49,000 nucleotides of DNA from Mesostigma viride (Eukaryota; Streptophyta; Mesostigmatophyceae; Mesostigmatales; Mesostigmataceae), in contig RPFO01000114.1 in assembly GCA_009746045.1 (NCBI GenBank), positions 1,511,104 to 1,560,103 on the forward strand, written 5' to 3'. Shown piece by piece: positions 32,201-41,404 of the stretch. The notes under the pieces are model-generated. The model saw nothing but the letters and a program-made list of their open reading frames with translations. It had not been told where the DNA came from and did no database searches. A program made the translations under genes and the position numbers. Each line of letters opens with the position of its first letter. Position 1 is the first letter of the stretch.

Positions 32201-34831
32201 GCCCGCCCCCGCCACTGCAGGCGCGACCGCCCCTGGTGCGTCCACCGGCCCTGCCACTGCCACTGCCAGTGCCCCCAAAAGATCGGAATCCGCAGGGGTT
32301 GCCCCGCCGAGGGGTAGCCCCAGGGAGGCGCCGCGTCGTGTCACGGCCGAGAACAGCAATTCTGGCAGCCGCAGGCAAGCCACGAAGAAGCTCAAGGTCA
32401 GCATCCCTGGCGTCGAGCCGCCACCTGGCAGGGAGGCGCACGTGGACGGCCATGGGGCTCCATCGGCCGCGCCCGCTGCGGGCCTGAAGGGCCATGTGGC
32501 CCAGCCTGACGACAAGAACGAAAGCCAGGCTCATGTGGCGGCTGCCAGATTGGATGGCAGGAACCGCAAGGGCGGGGGCAGGGGTGGGGCTGTTGCGGGT
32601 GGAGTCCTTTCACCTCCAGGCGTGTTGTCATCAGTCTCTGGTGGATCCTCAGCGCACGTGGTGGGTGTGTCGACATCATCGTCGTCATCACACGCTGTAG
32701 GAACATTAACTTCGTCATCCTCACATGGGAGGAGCGCATCACCCGCGCACGGGAGGAGCGCATCATCGCCGCATGCTGTGGATGCGGAGCTTCCAGGGGG
32801 TGCGCTGCTGGGTGGAAGCGCGGCGCACGATGGAAGTGCAGGGCACCAGGGGACCCCGTCGACGCACCCCGAGGGCTCCTCGCTGCGCCATCCGGCGGTC
32901 GAGGGAGCGTGCGCCGCCAGGTGTCGCATGGAGGAGGAGCTAGGGGAGAGGGACGAGAGCAGCCCGGAGAGGTGCGGGGGCAGCCCTGGGCTGGACGCAC
33001 TGGGTGCCAGGGACGCGAGTCCCAGGGACGGGGGGCCGTCGATCCGCGGCGATGATGGCGGGGAGGGCGTGGGAGATGGCGGCGAGGGTGGCGGGCTCGG
33101 GCCTCGTGGCAGCGTTGACGTGGTCGGGGAGATGCAGGGGGGCGGGGGCTCTGGGGGGGAGTTGGAGGGGATGTCTGGTAGTGATGGGGAGGGAGCGAGC
33201 GGCGGGGCGGGGGTGTATAATGATAGCAGGGGGGTTGGGGTCTCCCCTCGTAGCGGGCGCAGCAGGGGTGGCACGGCGTTGTACTCTCCCAAATTGTCCC
33301 CCAGAACGACCCCTAGAGTCAGTCCGAAACAGGCCGGGGGTGGGGCTGGCGACAAGGTCGATGACGTACCTTGTGACGACATGGTCGATGAGGAGTTTCC
33401 GCATTCGCTGACCCTCCAGGGTGTGCCGCTGTCACCCGAGGGGGTGGGGGATCGGGACGACAGCCCCCGTACGCCAGTAGCGGGCCACGGGGACGGCAGC
33501 TCTGGGGTCGACTCGGTCGGGGAGCGCGACCCCAGCCCGCCGAGGGGCCAGGATGACCCGGAGTCAGCCCTTCTGGATATTGTGGGGGCCCGCGACGAGA
33601 GCTCCGAGGACGAATCCGTGAATGGTGGGGCCATGCTGCCTGGGGATGTGAGGGATCTCAGCTCGGACGAGGATGAGGGGGGGGCAAGGGAGGGGGTAGG
33701 GGGCCCGGGGCGCGGATATACGCGTGCGGTGTATGCGTGGGGGGGCGCGTGGGATGTCCACGTCGCTGAGCTAGCGCAGTCGGTGGGGGGGGGTCTCCGA
33801 GGACCCCCCTGGAGGAGGTGGAGGGCGCGTCGGGGCGTGGCCGGGGCAGCGAGGGCAAGCGTGCGCGCCTGTGCTCGCCAGGTGGCGGTGGGGGAGTGGA
33901 CGAGGGGGATGGCGGCCACGAGGGCAGCCCCGTGCGGAAACGGATGGTGCAGGAGGAGCGGATGTTGCAACTGGAGACACAGTCGGAGAAAGGGCCGGAG
34001 GGGTTGGATACATCGGAGGGGGGGAAGGGTGGCGAAGGGAGGGGGGCTGACGGTGATAGGGGGGACGATGTCCAGGGCCAGCGGGCGAAGGGAGACCTTG
34101 CGGTCAAGGTGCACCTGCACCCCTTGCTGCAGCGGCCTGGGTCCCTGGCTGGCACGGCCGATGACCGCGACGCCCTGGCCGAGAGCCCTGCGGCCTCAGG
34201 CGGCCTCCTTATGCACGACAAGGTCGACAAGGGCGTGACTGTTGTGGGCCAAGAGTATCGCGAGCCGCCCGGTGTGGAAGCCCTAGACTCGCACCACAAC
34301 ACTTGTGACAAGGTCATGTCGCATGAGAGGGTGCCCAAGTTGTGGGAGCGGGGCAGTGGGGTGGAGGAGGTTGGGAACGGTGAGGAGCGAGAAAGGAGGG
34401 AGGACCAGGGCGTGGAGGAGGTTTCCGAGCGGGACGTTGTGGGGAAGGTCCCGGAGCGAGGCCTTGGGCAGAAGGCTCTGGAGCGGGGGACTAGGGGGGA
34501 CGAGGGTGTGATTGGCTTTGAGCGAGACGATGGGGGGGATGGGGACAAGAAGGCTCTCGCGCGAGACCCTGCAGGTGAGGAGGGCGAGAAGAAGCCATTC
34601 CACCTGGTGGGTGGGAAGGCAAAATGGCTTGGTGCGGAGGCCGGTTTGGATGGTGCGAAGACGTGGGAGGAGGAGGATTCGAGGCACACAAGTTCGAGCG
34701 AGAATTCATCGGACCGGGAGGATGACATCAGCCGTGGCGATGACATCACCCGCTGGGAGGTGGTGGCCCATGCTCACGAGGGGGTGCATGGGGCCGTGGT
34801 GACGCAACGTGCGGTTGCCATGCAGACTTGA
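20803..34831 (+). CDS. LNPK: Lunapark homologue, seven exons, very long acidic C-terminal tail
   Basis: Exons: 20803-20973, 21130-21268, 24146-24255, 25046-26207, 27450-27784, 29349-29559, 31688-34831. The N terminus MGNILSR fits an N-myristoylation signal (Gly2, Ser6), as in animal Lunapark. A coiled segment ([23 protein letters not shown]) and two hydrophobic stretches ([32 protein letters not shown]) follow, then a second coil ([19 protein letters not shown]) ending EYGADP. The Lunapark C4 zinc ribbon spans exons 6-7: [12 protein letters not shown] and [10 protein letters not shown]. Lunapark sits in the ER membrane and stabilises three-way tubule junctions. Exon 4 and most of exon 7 are low-complexity. 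The tail makes the protein about 1,757 residues against 350-450 usually. Exon 7 changes frame twice, in C runs (31821-31852) and a G run (about 33783-33792). Each change fits one missing base, and adding two bases makes the total divisible by three. Assembly error is more likely than inactivation. Confidence 0.9.
21922..22195. repeat. 25-bp minisatellite in Lunapark intron 2
   Basis: About 11 copies of a 25-mer around GCAATCATCAGGCTTTGCTC. Intron 2 spans 21269-24145. Confidence 0.92.
22655..23345. repeat. 22-bp minisatellite in Lunapark intron 2
   Basis: About 30 highly uniform copies of GAGCACTGCCATGGTGGTTG plus AT. The CCATGG palindrome recurs in each unit. Long HQPPWQ-type frames on the minus strand are artefacts of the period. 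Confidence 0.95.
23915..24065. repeat. About 55-bp tandem repeat near the end of Lunapark intron 2
   Basis: Three diverged copies containing AATTCTAGC then GTTAAAGGCTGTGCC, ending about 80 bp before the exon 3 acceptor. Confidence 0.7.
24236..24342 (+). other. Duplicated 5' splice site of Lunapark exon 3
   Basis: The exon end and donor ACGCGCCTCGTGCAG|GTGGGG (donor at 24256) is repeated as ACGCGGCTTGTGCGG|GTGGGG with donor at 24330, 74 bp downstream. Confidence 0.65.
24598..24764. repeat. (CCCA)n microsatellite in Lunapark intron 3
   Basis: About 30 CCCA units with one phase break, preceded by CCGACCGACTGG-type units. Confidence 0.95.
24800..25070 (+). other. Triplicated acceptor and start of Lunapark exon 4
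   Basis: The exon 4 acceptor and first codons (CACCACAG|GAGTACGGAGCC, exon at 25046) also occur at 24820 with an intact AG. A third, degraded copy near 24930 has lost it (CACATGTGTACGGAGC). The period is about 113 bp. The decoy at 24820 is in the correct phase but reaches a stop near 24940. Confidence 0.75.
26846..27012. repeat. Dispersed repeat copy B in Lunapark intron 4
   Basis: Matches the repeat at 5092-5270 in the same orientation (GGAACCTTCAACCC, CACAGCGAGAAGGAGG, GGCCACAGAGCGCTCTCT). Its terminal CACGTG hairpin is degraded. Confidence 0.7.
27245..27424. repeat. 7-bp (GCCCCAT)n repeat in Lunapark intron 4
   Basis: About 24 units, ending 25 bp before the exon 5 acceptor. A smaller related patch (CCCCATGCGCCACCATGCGC) lies near 26788-26830. 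Confidence 0.95.
27785..28810. repeat. 36-bp and 65-bp tandem repeats in Lunapark intron 5
   Basis: Two and a half copies of a 36-mer (TTAAATCTATTTACTACTAT) lie at 27798-27876. Three copies of a 65-mer (GTATCGTACTATGGTC, ending CTAGCATGATAA) lie at 28622-28800. Between them only short direct repeats are seen. Confidence 0.8.
29188..29272. repeat. (CA)n microsatellite upstream of Lunapark exon 6
   Basis: About 40 CA units, 77 bp before the exon 6 acceptor at 29349. Confidence 0.93.
30090..31392. repeat. 31-bp minisatellite, about 42 copies, Lunapark intron 6
   Basis: Near-identical copies of GAAGGGTTCCTTAGTTCCTA then GTCCCCAGGAA, with only a few single-base variants (GGTTGC, AACGG). Uniformity points to recent expansion or homogenisation. 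It fills most of intron 6 (29560-31687). Confidence 0.96.
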
Positions 34832-35519
34832 ACTAGCTGGACAAAACTGCCTCAAGAATGGGGTATACGGACATGGGCTTACTACTAGATAGGGTCTTTC
34901 TAGTTCTAGTCTATCGATTACGAGTTTATAGCAGCTCGGGCTTATGCTGGTCGGAAGGGCCATGCATTACTGAGTGATGGGGTTTTGAACTGCAAACGAC
35001 AAGAATGGCCCTGCACTGGCTGCCTTTTAGAATGCTGGGTGTGAACGTTATCTCAGAAACGCATTGTTCCTGCCTTGAAAGAGAACACAGAGGAAAGGAC
35101 GTGTCCGGCGGTCCTGCAAGGGACGTGGGCAAGAGATAGCATTCCCGCCCTTAAGTTTTTAGTTGTACAGGAGGGTGTGCCACAGGGTGTACCCTGCTGC
35201 GATTTTCCCATGTGTAGGCTAGGTGTGCTGCCCACTACGTATGCATTTCACACACATAGACATGCCACAAAGTACAGCACCTGTCCTGATTAATTCATTC
35301 ATGAATTAATTTACACGTAACTGCGTCGGCCTGTCGTGATCATTGAAATATAGGCACGATTTAGTTTGAAGCCTGACTATCAATAACAATAAGACTGCGT
35401 CATGTGAGCATAATGAATTGTTTAATTTACACACAGCTAACTGCGTCACGTGAACATAGGTCCTCAGAATGAGTTTATATTAAAAGTTATAATAACTTAC
35501 ATCAGAGTGAAAGCACCCA
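34832..35519. other. 3' flank of the Lunapark gene, no gene seen
   Basis: Contains a TTAATTCATTCATGAATTAA palindrome near 35290 and a CGTCACGTGAACATAGGTCC motif near 35444 that recurs near 39660 and 40945. No coding signal. Confidence 0.4.
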
Positions 35520-37299
35520 ATCAAACATGAACAAAGTCAACGCTAACAAGAGATACCAGGACAAAATAACTCAGCCGGCATGGGACACTCGATCCACATC
35601 GCGGAATGAAGGAAAACAGCCTAATAACCGTGCTGCGCCGCAAAGTCAGCCCGCGTGTGGCGGAGCAAGATTCTGGCCTGCGCTGGTTGTCTCCTTGATC
35701 AGTACGTACATAGCCCGGGTAAGCGCCACCGAAAGGCGTTGGCGCAGTACGATGTCCAGGTCCGCACTGACCAAGGGGCCCGCTAGCCCTCCAGGTCCAG
35801 CCGGTCCTCCCGGAGCCGGCAGCACTCCGTCAAGAAGCCGGCGGTCAGGGTCCCCATCGCCCCGAACTCCTCCAAGATAAACGGCACCACACGTAGGTGG
35901 TTCCCGGCGTCGCCATAGGCCGTGAGCTTGCATGGCCCGCTCAGCCCGATCCGCCGTGTAGCCCGCCGCCTGGGATGCACCAACCACATGGCGTTAAGAG
36001 CCAAGGGGCGAGCCACAGAAACGCCAATGAGCAAGTGCCGGCCGCCTCACCTCGAAGTCCAGAACCACGATGTCAGGACGGTGGATGGGGGAGCTTAAAA
36101 AGCCGCGCTGTCCGCATCCTCAGACCGAATGTTCGGCTGGGGGGAAATGGACGGGACCATGGCACCACCTTCAGGAGAACAGTGTGCAAGGACAAGTACC
36201 AATTCTGATTCTGTTGGCCGGCACCCATGCATGACAGGTAGTGGGTCCCAGTGGGGTCCAATTAAGGCCTGCCCGCAGCTACCACAGGGCCGCCCTGCAG
36301 GAACAGAGGTTGCGGGGCAAACCGCGTTGGTGTCGCAGCGCCACCGGATAGTGACTGGGCGCCAGGACAAATTGGGGGCCCATGGGGAGAGCGGCGGAGG
36401 TAAGCCGAGCCCACACTCCGCAACGAGAGTGAGAACAGCCACGCGCGACCCTGCATGGGCGTTGAGGTCATCAAAAAGAGCCATCCAATTAATCCGCCGT
36501 GTGCAGAATACCCGCGTAGGTTTTCTGGTGTTTATCGATGACGCGGGCAGGGAATGCTGCGGGGGAGAGGACGGAGGCGACCGAGGGAGTGCCACGAGGA
36601 AGGCGGCGTTGGGCGACCTGAGCGGTGCGGATGGTAGTGCAGGCCTGCTGGATCTCAGCATGTAAGCATCCTGGATGGCAGTGATGAAAGGGTAGGGGCT
36701 GGCGGGGTCCAAGAGGGATCAGGCGCCGCCCTAGCCAAAAGGGGAAGGAGCCGACAGATTTAATTTCTGCCCACGACTGAGCCACAGAGCCCAATTTAAC
36801 CGCCGGCCGGGCCAGCCGGGCTGCGCGGGTCAGACCGCAGCAGCCCATCCGGCCGGGCAGGGAAGCGATGCGGAGAGAATGAGCTGGGAGATCGGGGCCG
36901 GGAACCAGCTGCGCCATTGAAGGCCTGACTGGATGCGTTTGTCGTGGCCCTCGGCGGCGAGCCGGACCCGTCAGTGGGCAAGGAGGGCGCCCCGGAGCCA
37001 ATAAACGACGCAAGGGTGCGCGCAAAACCAGAGGAGCAGCCCCTTCAGTTGGTCTGCGAATCATGAAGGCGAGCAATCAGGCGGGGCAAGACCTCGGCGA
37101 TGCGCTCCTCCATGGCGGCCCGCAGGGCGTCGATGACAAAATCGGGGTCGCCGACCGGAACGCCGAGGACGTCCGGCAACCCACGGAGACGTTCGTTCCG
37201 GCCCAGGAGTTGTGGCGGAAAGCCCGACTCAATCGCCCTGGGGCGAGTACCCCGCGCATTCGGCCAGCCGGTCAACTCGAGGTTGAATATATTACAAAT
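35520..37299 (-). pseudogene. Retroelement C-terminal region, copy 1 (zinc knuckle plus possible nuclease)
   Basis: Pieces in order on the minus strand: DFVIDALRAAMEERIAEVLP, a LPGRMGCCGLTRAARLARPA segment of the kind found after the RT of algal retroelements, CGSCGQALIGPHWDPLPVMH, HLLIGVSVARPLA, then VVPFILEEFGAMG and ECCRLREDRLDLEG. They lie in three frames with gaps, so it is dead. The Cys-rich knuckle followed by an RPD...LLID-type motif resembles the PD-(D/E)XK-like nuclease region of R2-like elements; this is an inference. The 3' UTR (TTTCACTCTGATGTAAGT) matches that of the plus-strand copy at 38280-38310. Confidence 0.6.
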
Positions 37300-37367
37300 C
37301 TCACCTCCGTAATTGATAATTCTCAATGAATATATATTCATTGAGAATGATAGATTACGGAGGTGAG
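37300..37367. repeat. 34-bp-arm palindrome at a retroelement junction
   Basis: Arms 37300-37333 and 37334-37367 pair at 31 of 34 positions with no spacer, from CTCACCTCCGTAAT to the mirror ATTACGGAGGTGAG. The right arm is the terminal sequence shared with 38333-38365 and 39495-39535. Confidence 0.85.
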
Positions 37368-37873
37368 ATAGGCATGCAACATAAGGAAAAACCCGATAGC
37401 TGGGAGAATAACCCTGAAGAAATTAATAGTAATCTGACACAGACATCCAAGGATCACGCCAGCGGCACAAGGTACAACTAACTATACATCACAAAACTAC
37501 ACGCAGCAACAGCGCTGCCGGCCCACCATGCAGGCCTGGAAGGGATCTAGACCGGCCGCATGGGTCGCGACAAAGTCGGCCCGGGTGCGGCGGAATAACA
37601 CATCAGCCACGGTGCGAGTGAGGGCGAGTGACAGACGCTGCCGCCAATACGAGGACCACGTGCGGGCAGACCACGGGGCGGTCTGACCCTCGAGGTCGAG
37701 GCGGTCTTCACGGCGCTGGCAGCACTCGTGGAAAAACTCCGCTGTCTTCATTGGGGCCCATGGCCCCGAACTCCTCACTTAGGACAAAGGGGATGACCCG
37801 GTGGGGCCCCACATTGCCGTAGGAGGCAAACTTGTCGCGCTCAGCCACAGCGGCAGCAGCGCCGGCATCCACA
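37368..37873 (-). pseudogene. Retroelement C-terminal fragment, copy 2
   Basis: Minus-strand copy of the tail domain: ASYGNVGPHRVIPFV, EEFGAMG, FFHECCQRREDRLDLEG, SYWRQRLSLALTRT, with a frame break. Its 3' UTR (37368-37500) matches those of the minus-strand copies to the right. Confidence 0.6.
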
Positions 37874-38325
37874 GCCGCCCGAATATATATACGGCGGACC
37901 GGGCGGAGCGGGCCAAGCTCCTGGCCTACGGCGACGTCGGGCACCATCGTGTGGTGCCCTTTGTCCTGGAGGAGTTTGGGGCCATGGGGCCCCTGACCTC
38001 CGCCTTCTTCAAGGAGTGTTGCCGGCTCCGGGAGGACCGGCTGGACCTGGAGGGCCAGCGGGCCCCATGGTCGGCGCGGACCTGGACGTCATATTGGCGT
38101 CAGCGCTTGTCGGTGGCGCTGACTCGGGCCATGGCTGGCATCATGCTCCGCCGTACGCGGGCTGATTTTGCGGTGCAGCAGGGCTATTAGGTTCCTCCCG
38201 TTAGGCGTTTCCATTGGTCTTATCGTAGTATAGAGCTTTGACATGGCTTTGTATATAGGTTTATAGCTGGGCGTTTGCTTTGATTTGAGTGATTTCACTC
38301 TGATGTAAGTAATTATATTTTTATA
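37874..38325 (+). pseudogene. Retroelement C-terminal fragment, copy 3, inverted against copy 2
   Basis: Plus-strand tail in one open frame to a stop at 38190: YTADRAERAKLLAYGDVG, VVPFVLEEFGAMGPLTSAFF, ECCRLREDRLDLEGQRAPWS, TSYWRQRLSVALTRAMAG. It abuts copy 2 head to head near 37873, making an imperfect inverted repeat of roughly 300-bp arms. A 3' UTR follows to 38325. Confidence 0.65.
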
Positions 38326-39480
38326 ATATATATTCATTGAGAACGATAGATTACGGAGGTGAGATGGGCATGCGACATAAGGAAAAACCCGACAAGGAGA
38401 ATACAACCCTGAAGGCCGAATCTGACACGGACATCCAAGGATCACGCCAGCTGCACAAGGTACAACTGACTACATCACAAAACTACGACACGCAGCCACA
38501 TCGCTGCCGGCCCACCATGCAGGCCTGGATCGAGGGATCTAGACCGCATGGGTCGATCGCGACAAAGTTGGCCCGGGTGCGGCGGAATAACACATCAGCC
38601 CCGGTGCGAGTGAGGGCGAGTGACAACAGGCCGGCTGCCGCCAATACGAGGGTACCACGTGCAAGCAGACCACGGGGCGGTCTGACCCTCGAGGTCGAGG
38701 CGGTCTTCACGGCGCTGGCAGCACTCATGGAAAAACTCCGCTGTCTTGGGGCCCATGGCCCCGAACTCCTCAAGGACAATTAAAGGGGATGACTCGGTGG
38801 GGCCCCACATTGCCGTAGGAGGCAAACTTGACTTGTCGCGCTCAGCCACAGTGGCAGCAGCGCCGGCATCCACAGCCGCCCGGAGGATGTGGCGACCGGA
38901 GAGCGGCCGAGCCACGGAGACACGATCGATGAGCAGGTGGCAACCCTGCCCGTCGTAGTCAAGCACGGTATCGTTGGGGCGGCCGTGGTTGGGTGAGTCG
39001 AGGGCGGCCCCATCCGGGTCCTCGCACTTGATGGTGGAGTGGGGAAAGACCGACCGAACCATGGCACACACCACCCGGAGGAGAGCGGTATGGAGATAGA
39101 GGAACCAGTTCTGGTTCTGCTGGCCACCCATGCACGCGATGTTACTAGTGCGTCCCAGTAGTATCCAGTCCAGATCTCAAGCCCGCAGCTGCCGCAGGAC
39201 GCACCCGCCGTGATGAGAGCCTGGTGGTTGCGGGGCAAACAACAGCTGGTGCAGGCAGAGAGCGATGGCGTAAAGAAGGGCCGGAACCGGCAGCGTGAAC
39301 AAAGGGCTAGCATGGGGAGGGCAGGAATGCGGACCCCACGCTCCCCTCAAGGGAAACGGAATGAAGCCAACTAGCTGCCAAGCCTTCCCCTGATCGTTCA
39401 AGCTCGCATGCAGAGTTGCAGACCCATCCAGTCGGCAAGTACGGAGGTGTCAGAGATATATAATTACAATATAATATTAA
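38326..39480 (-). pseudogene. Retroelement C-terminal region, copy 4
   Basis: Minus strand: CGSCGLEIWTGYYWDALVTS, then RPNDTVLDYDG, HLLIDRVSVARPLSG, LEEFGAMGPKTAEFFHECC, EDRLDLEGQTAPWS. Two frames are involved. The Cys knuckle and the RPN...LLID motif are clearest here. The 3' end (38326-38480) starts with ATATTCATTGAGAACGATAG, as in copy 2. Confidence 0.6.
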
Positions 39481-40162
39481 TTAATGATGAATATATATTA
39501 TTCATTGAGAATATGATAGATTACGGAGGTGAGATGGGCATGCAACATTAGGAAAAACCCGATAAGGAGAAGAACCCTGAAGAAATTAATAGGAATTCAT
39601 CTGACACGGACATCCCAAGGATCCCAGGGAGGGGTAGTTTACCTTTGTGTCGTCTATTAGAGACGTGAGCATAAATCCTCAGATATCCGCCAACCTAGGT
39701 AGCTATGTGCCTCACCTAGCACCGCCTGTTTGCTCGCGAGCGTCAACATAGTAATGCCATGCTCACACGGGTCATACTGCACCCACCGACAGGGGATATG
39801 CCCTAGGTTGGCGATACGGCATACTTTAAGAATACCGTACGTTAAACCACGTACTGACTTCATGCCGCGGATGAAATACGCGTATAAATATACGCATATT
39901 GTGAAAAATAAGCGACTGGGACTTGGAATTTTTTGGGGGTACCAGGGTTAGCACCGGGCAGCGCGGCGCCTAGGTTCTTTGACGCGGCGTTTACTTCCCC
40001 GTCCGCGGATTTTTACTGGGAAAAATGATAGTGGGGCTAGGACCAGTTGGCGCGAAAAACTATGATGCATTATTGGCACTTGGCAGCATATGCCAGCTGT
40101 GTAAGGGTTAGGTAGCGGCGGTGATATTGCTGCAGACAGCGACGACGAGGTCACTGGCCTGA
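39481..40162. other. Truncated retroelement terminus and unassigned sequence
   Basis: 39490-39625 is a third copy of the terminal segment (GATTACGGAGGTGAGATGGG) without coding sequence. A 12-bp inverted repeat CGCCAACCTAGG pairs 39688-39699 with 39802-39813. No gene seen. Confidence 0.5.
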
Positions 40163-40600
40163 GTGAGACAGTTTGCAGCCATGAAGTCAAAAGGTCCCGA
40201 GTGGGATTACGTGCAGGACAGAAAAGAAAAGATTCGGGGTCCTGCTACCATGAAAGAGGTCTCTGTGAGTAAGCAGTATGTGTTGCGCATTCTGCTGTTC
40301 TGCATCAAGAAGAGCTTACACTCCAAGGCTGGGGCGGTCACTAGCGTCTCTCGAGTTCGAGCACACTTTGCCGGCATCTCACATGGAAAGATTGCGGCCT
40401 GCGAGAATATTTCGAAGGAGTCACGGGAGCACGCTTTTTACAGGGCGGTGGCGGAGATGGGAAGGCCTTCGGCTGCCCCATCCTCGGCTCCTGTCGACAA
40501 AGGCCAGCAGCAGATCTCGAAGTGGCTGCATGGTTCCTATCGACGAGCTATTAGCTGCTCCTTGCCGAGTTCATGGCAATGGTGCAGCATTTTGCCACTA
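40163..40600 (+). pseudogene. BED zinc finger/hAT-like transposase N-terminal fragment
   Basis: Frame reads MKSKGPEWDYVQDRKEKIRG, then HSKAGAVTSVSRVRAHFAGI and KIAACENISKESREHAFYRA. The W-D-Y start, the later R-x-R-A-H-F-A-G and the C-x-N-I-S-K-E segment match the layout of BED-finger regions of hAT-type proteins. The first Cys pair is not in frame; an intron (GTGAGT at 40266) or decay could explain it. No catalytic hAT domain follows. Confidence 0.45.
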
Positions 40601-40989
40601 ATGAATGTGTGTAAACATTTGTGTATGGGCATGCCGGAGCTTGTTGTGGGATCCTTCATCCTTGAGAGCAATTTAGGTTCTTGTGTCGTATTACTCTCTC
40701 ATGCATTATATATAGTGGCACATGGCTTTCCTTGCTTGCCGTTGCACTCGCAGCGCCCGCCTGCATTTAACAAATCATAATCCAGGAGCCTGAGGGTTTT
40801 CTAGGGCACACCCAGGACGTTCTCTCACAAAAAACAAAGCTAGCATGCATGAGTGATTAAGTAATATTAATTAATTAATTAACACTTGGCAGCGTGCATG
40901 AGTGATTAATTAATTAATTAATTAATAGACACGTGACTGCATGCGTCACGTGAGCATAAGTCCTCAGTGGGAGGGGAACATGGGATGGA
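40601..40989. other. Non-coding spacer with TTAA runs and CACGTG hairpin
   Basis: Contains a GGAGCCTGAGGGTTTTCTAG motif (40785) also seen near 27145, TTAATTAATT runs, and the hairpin CACGTGAC/GTCACGTG at 40930-40952, as at 5092-5110. Confidence 0.5.
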
Positions 40990-41370
40990 ATGGATGGTGT
41001 AAGCTATCTAGGTCCTAGCTACAGGGGTGTGGGCACCGCGGCCCGAATCGCTATGAATGCCATACTTGGTCACACGCGGAGCCCCCACAGGCTTGGGGGT
41101 GGTCTCCTTCATCACTACTTGCCATCTATCCTTGCGCACCATCTGCCTCCATATGACAGACAAACCAGGAGGCTGCCCGGGGGTGAGCTCGTCACGTCTA
41201 GTGTAGCACATGTCCATGCCGAGTCTATCACGAAAAGTCCACGGGTGGCGGGCCTGCCGCGCGCGGCCGGGGGCACGCCAGGTGAGGACATATCGCCCAG
41301 GCTGGGCGGGCTTGGTGCCAGCTAGTCTATCTGATGTATCTACCTGATCTGTGCGGGCCAGGTGCCCGGC
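40990..41370 (-). pseudogene. LINE C-terminal fragment
   Basis: Minus strand: LAGHLARTDQVDTS, KPAQPGRYVLTWRAPG, then GLSVIWRQMVRKDRWQVVMK and RVTKYGIHSDSG to a stop. It is the best preserved tail of the LINE family seen at 4700-5023, 7957-8335 and 43871-44080. Confidence 0.75.
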
Positions 41371-41404
41371 TAGGCCCATGAGTGATATGTATGAAAAACA
41401 GCGT

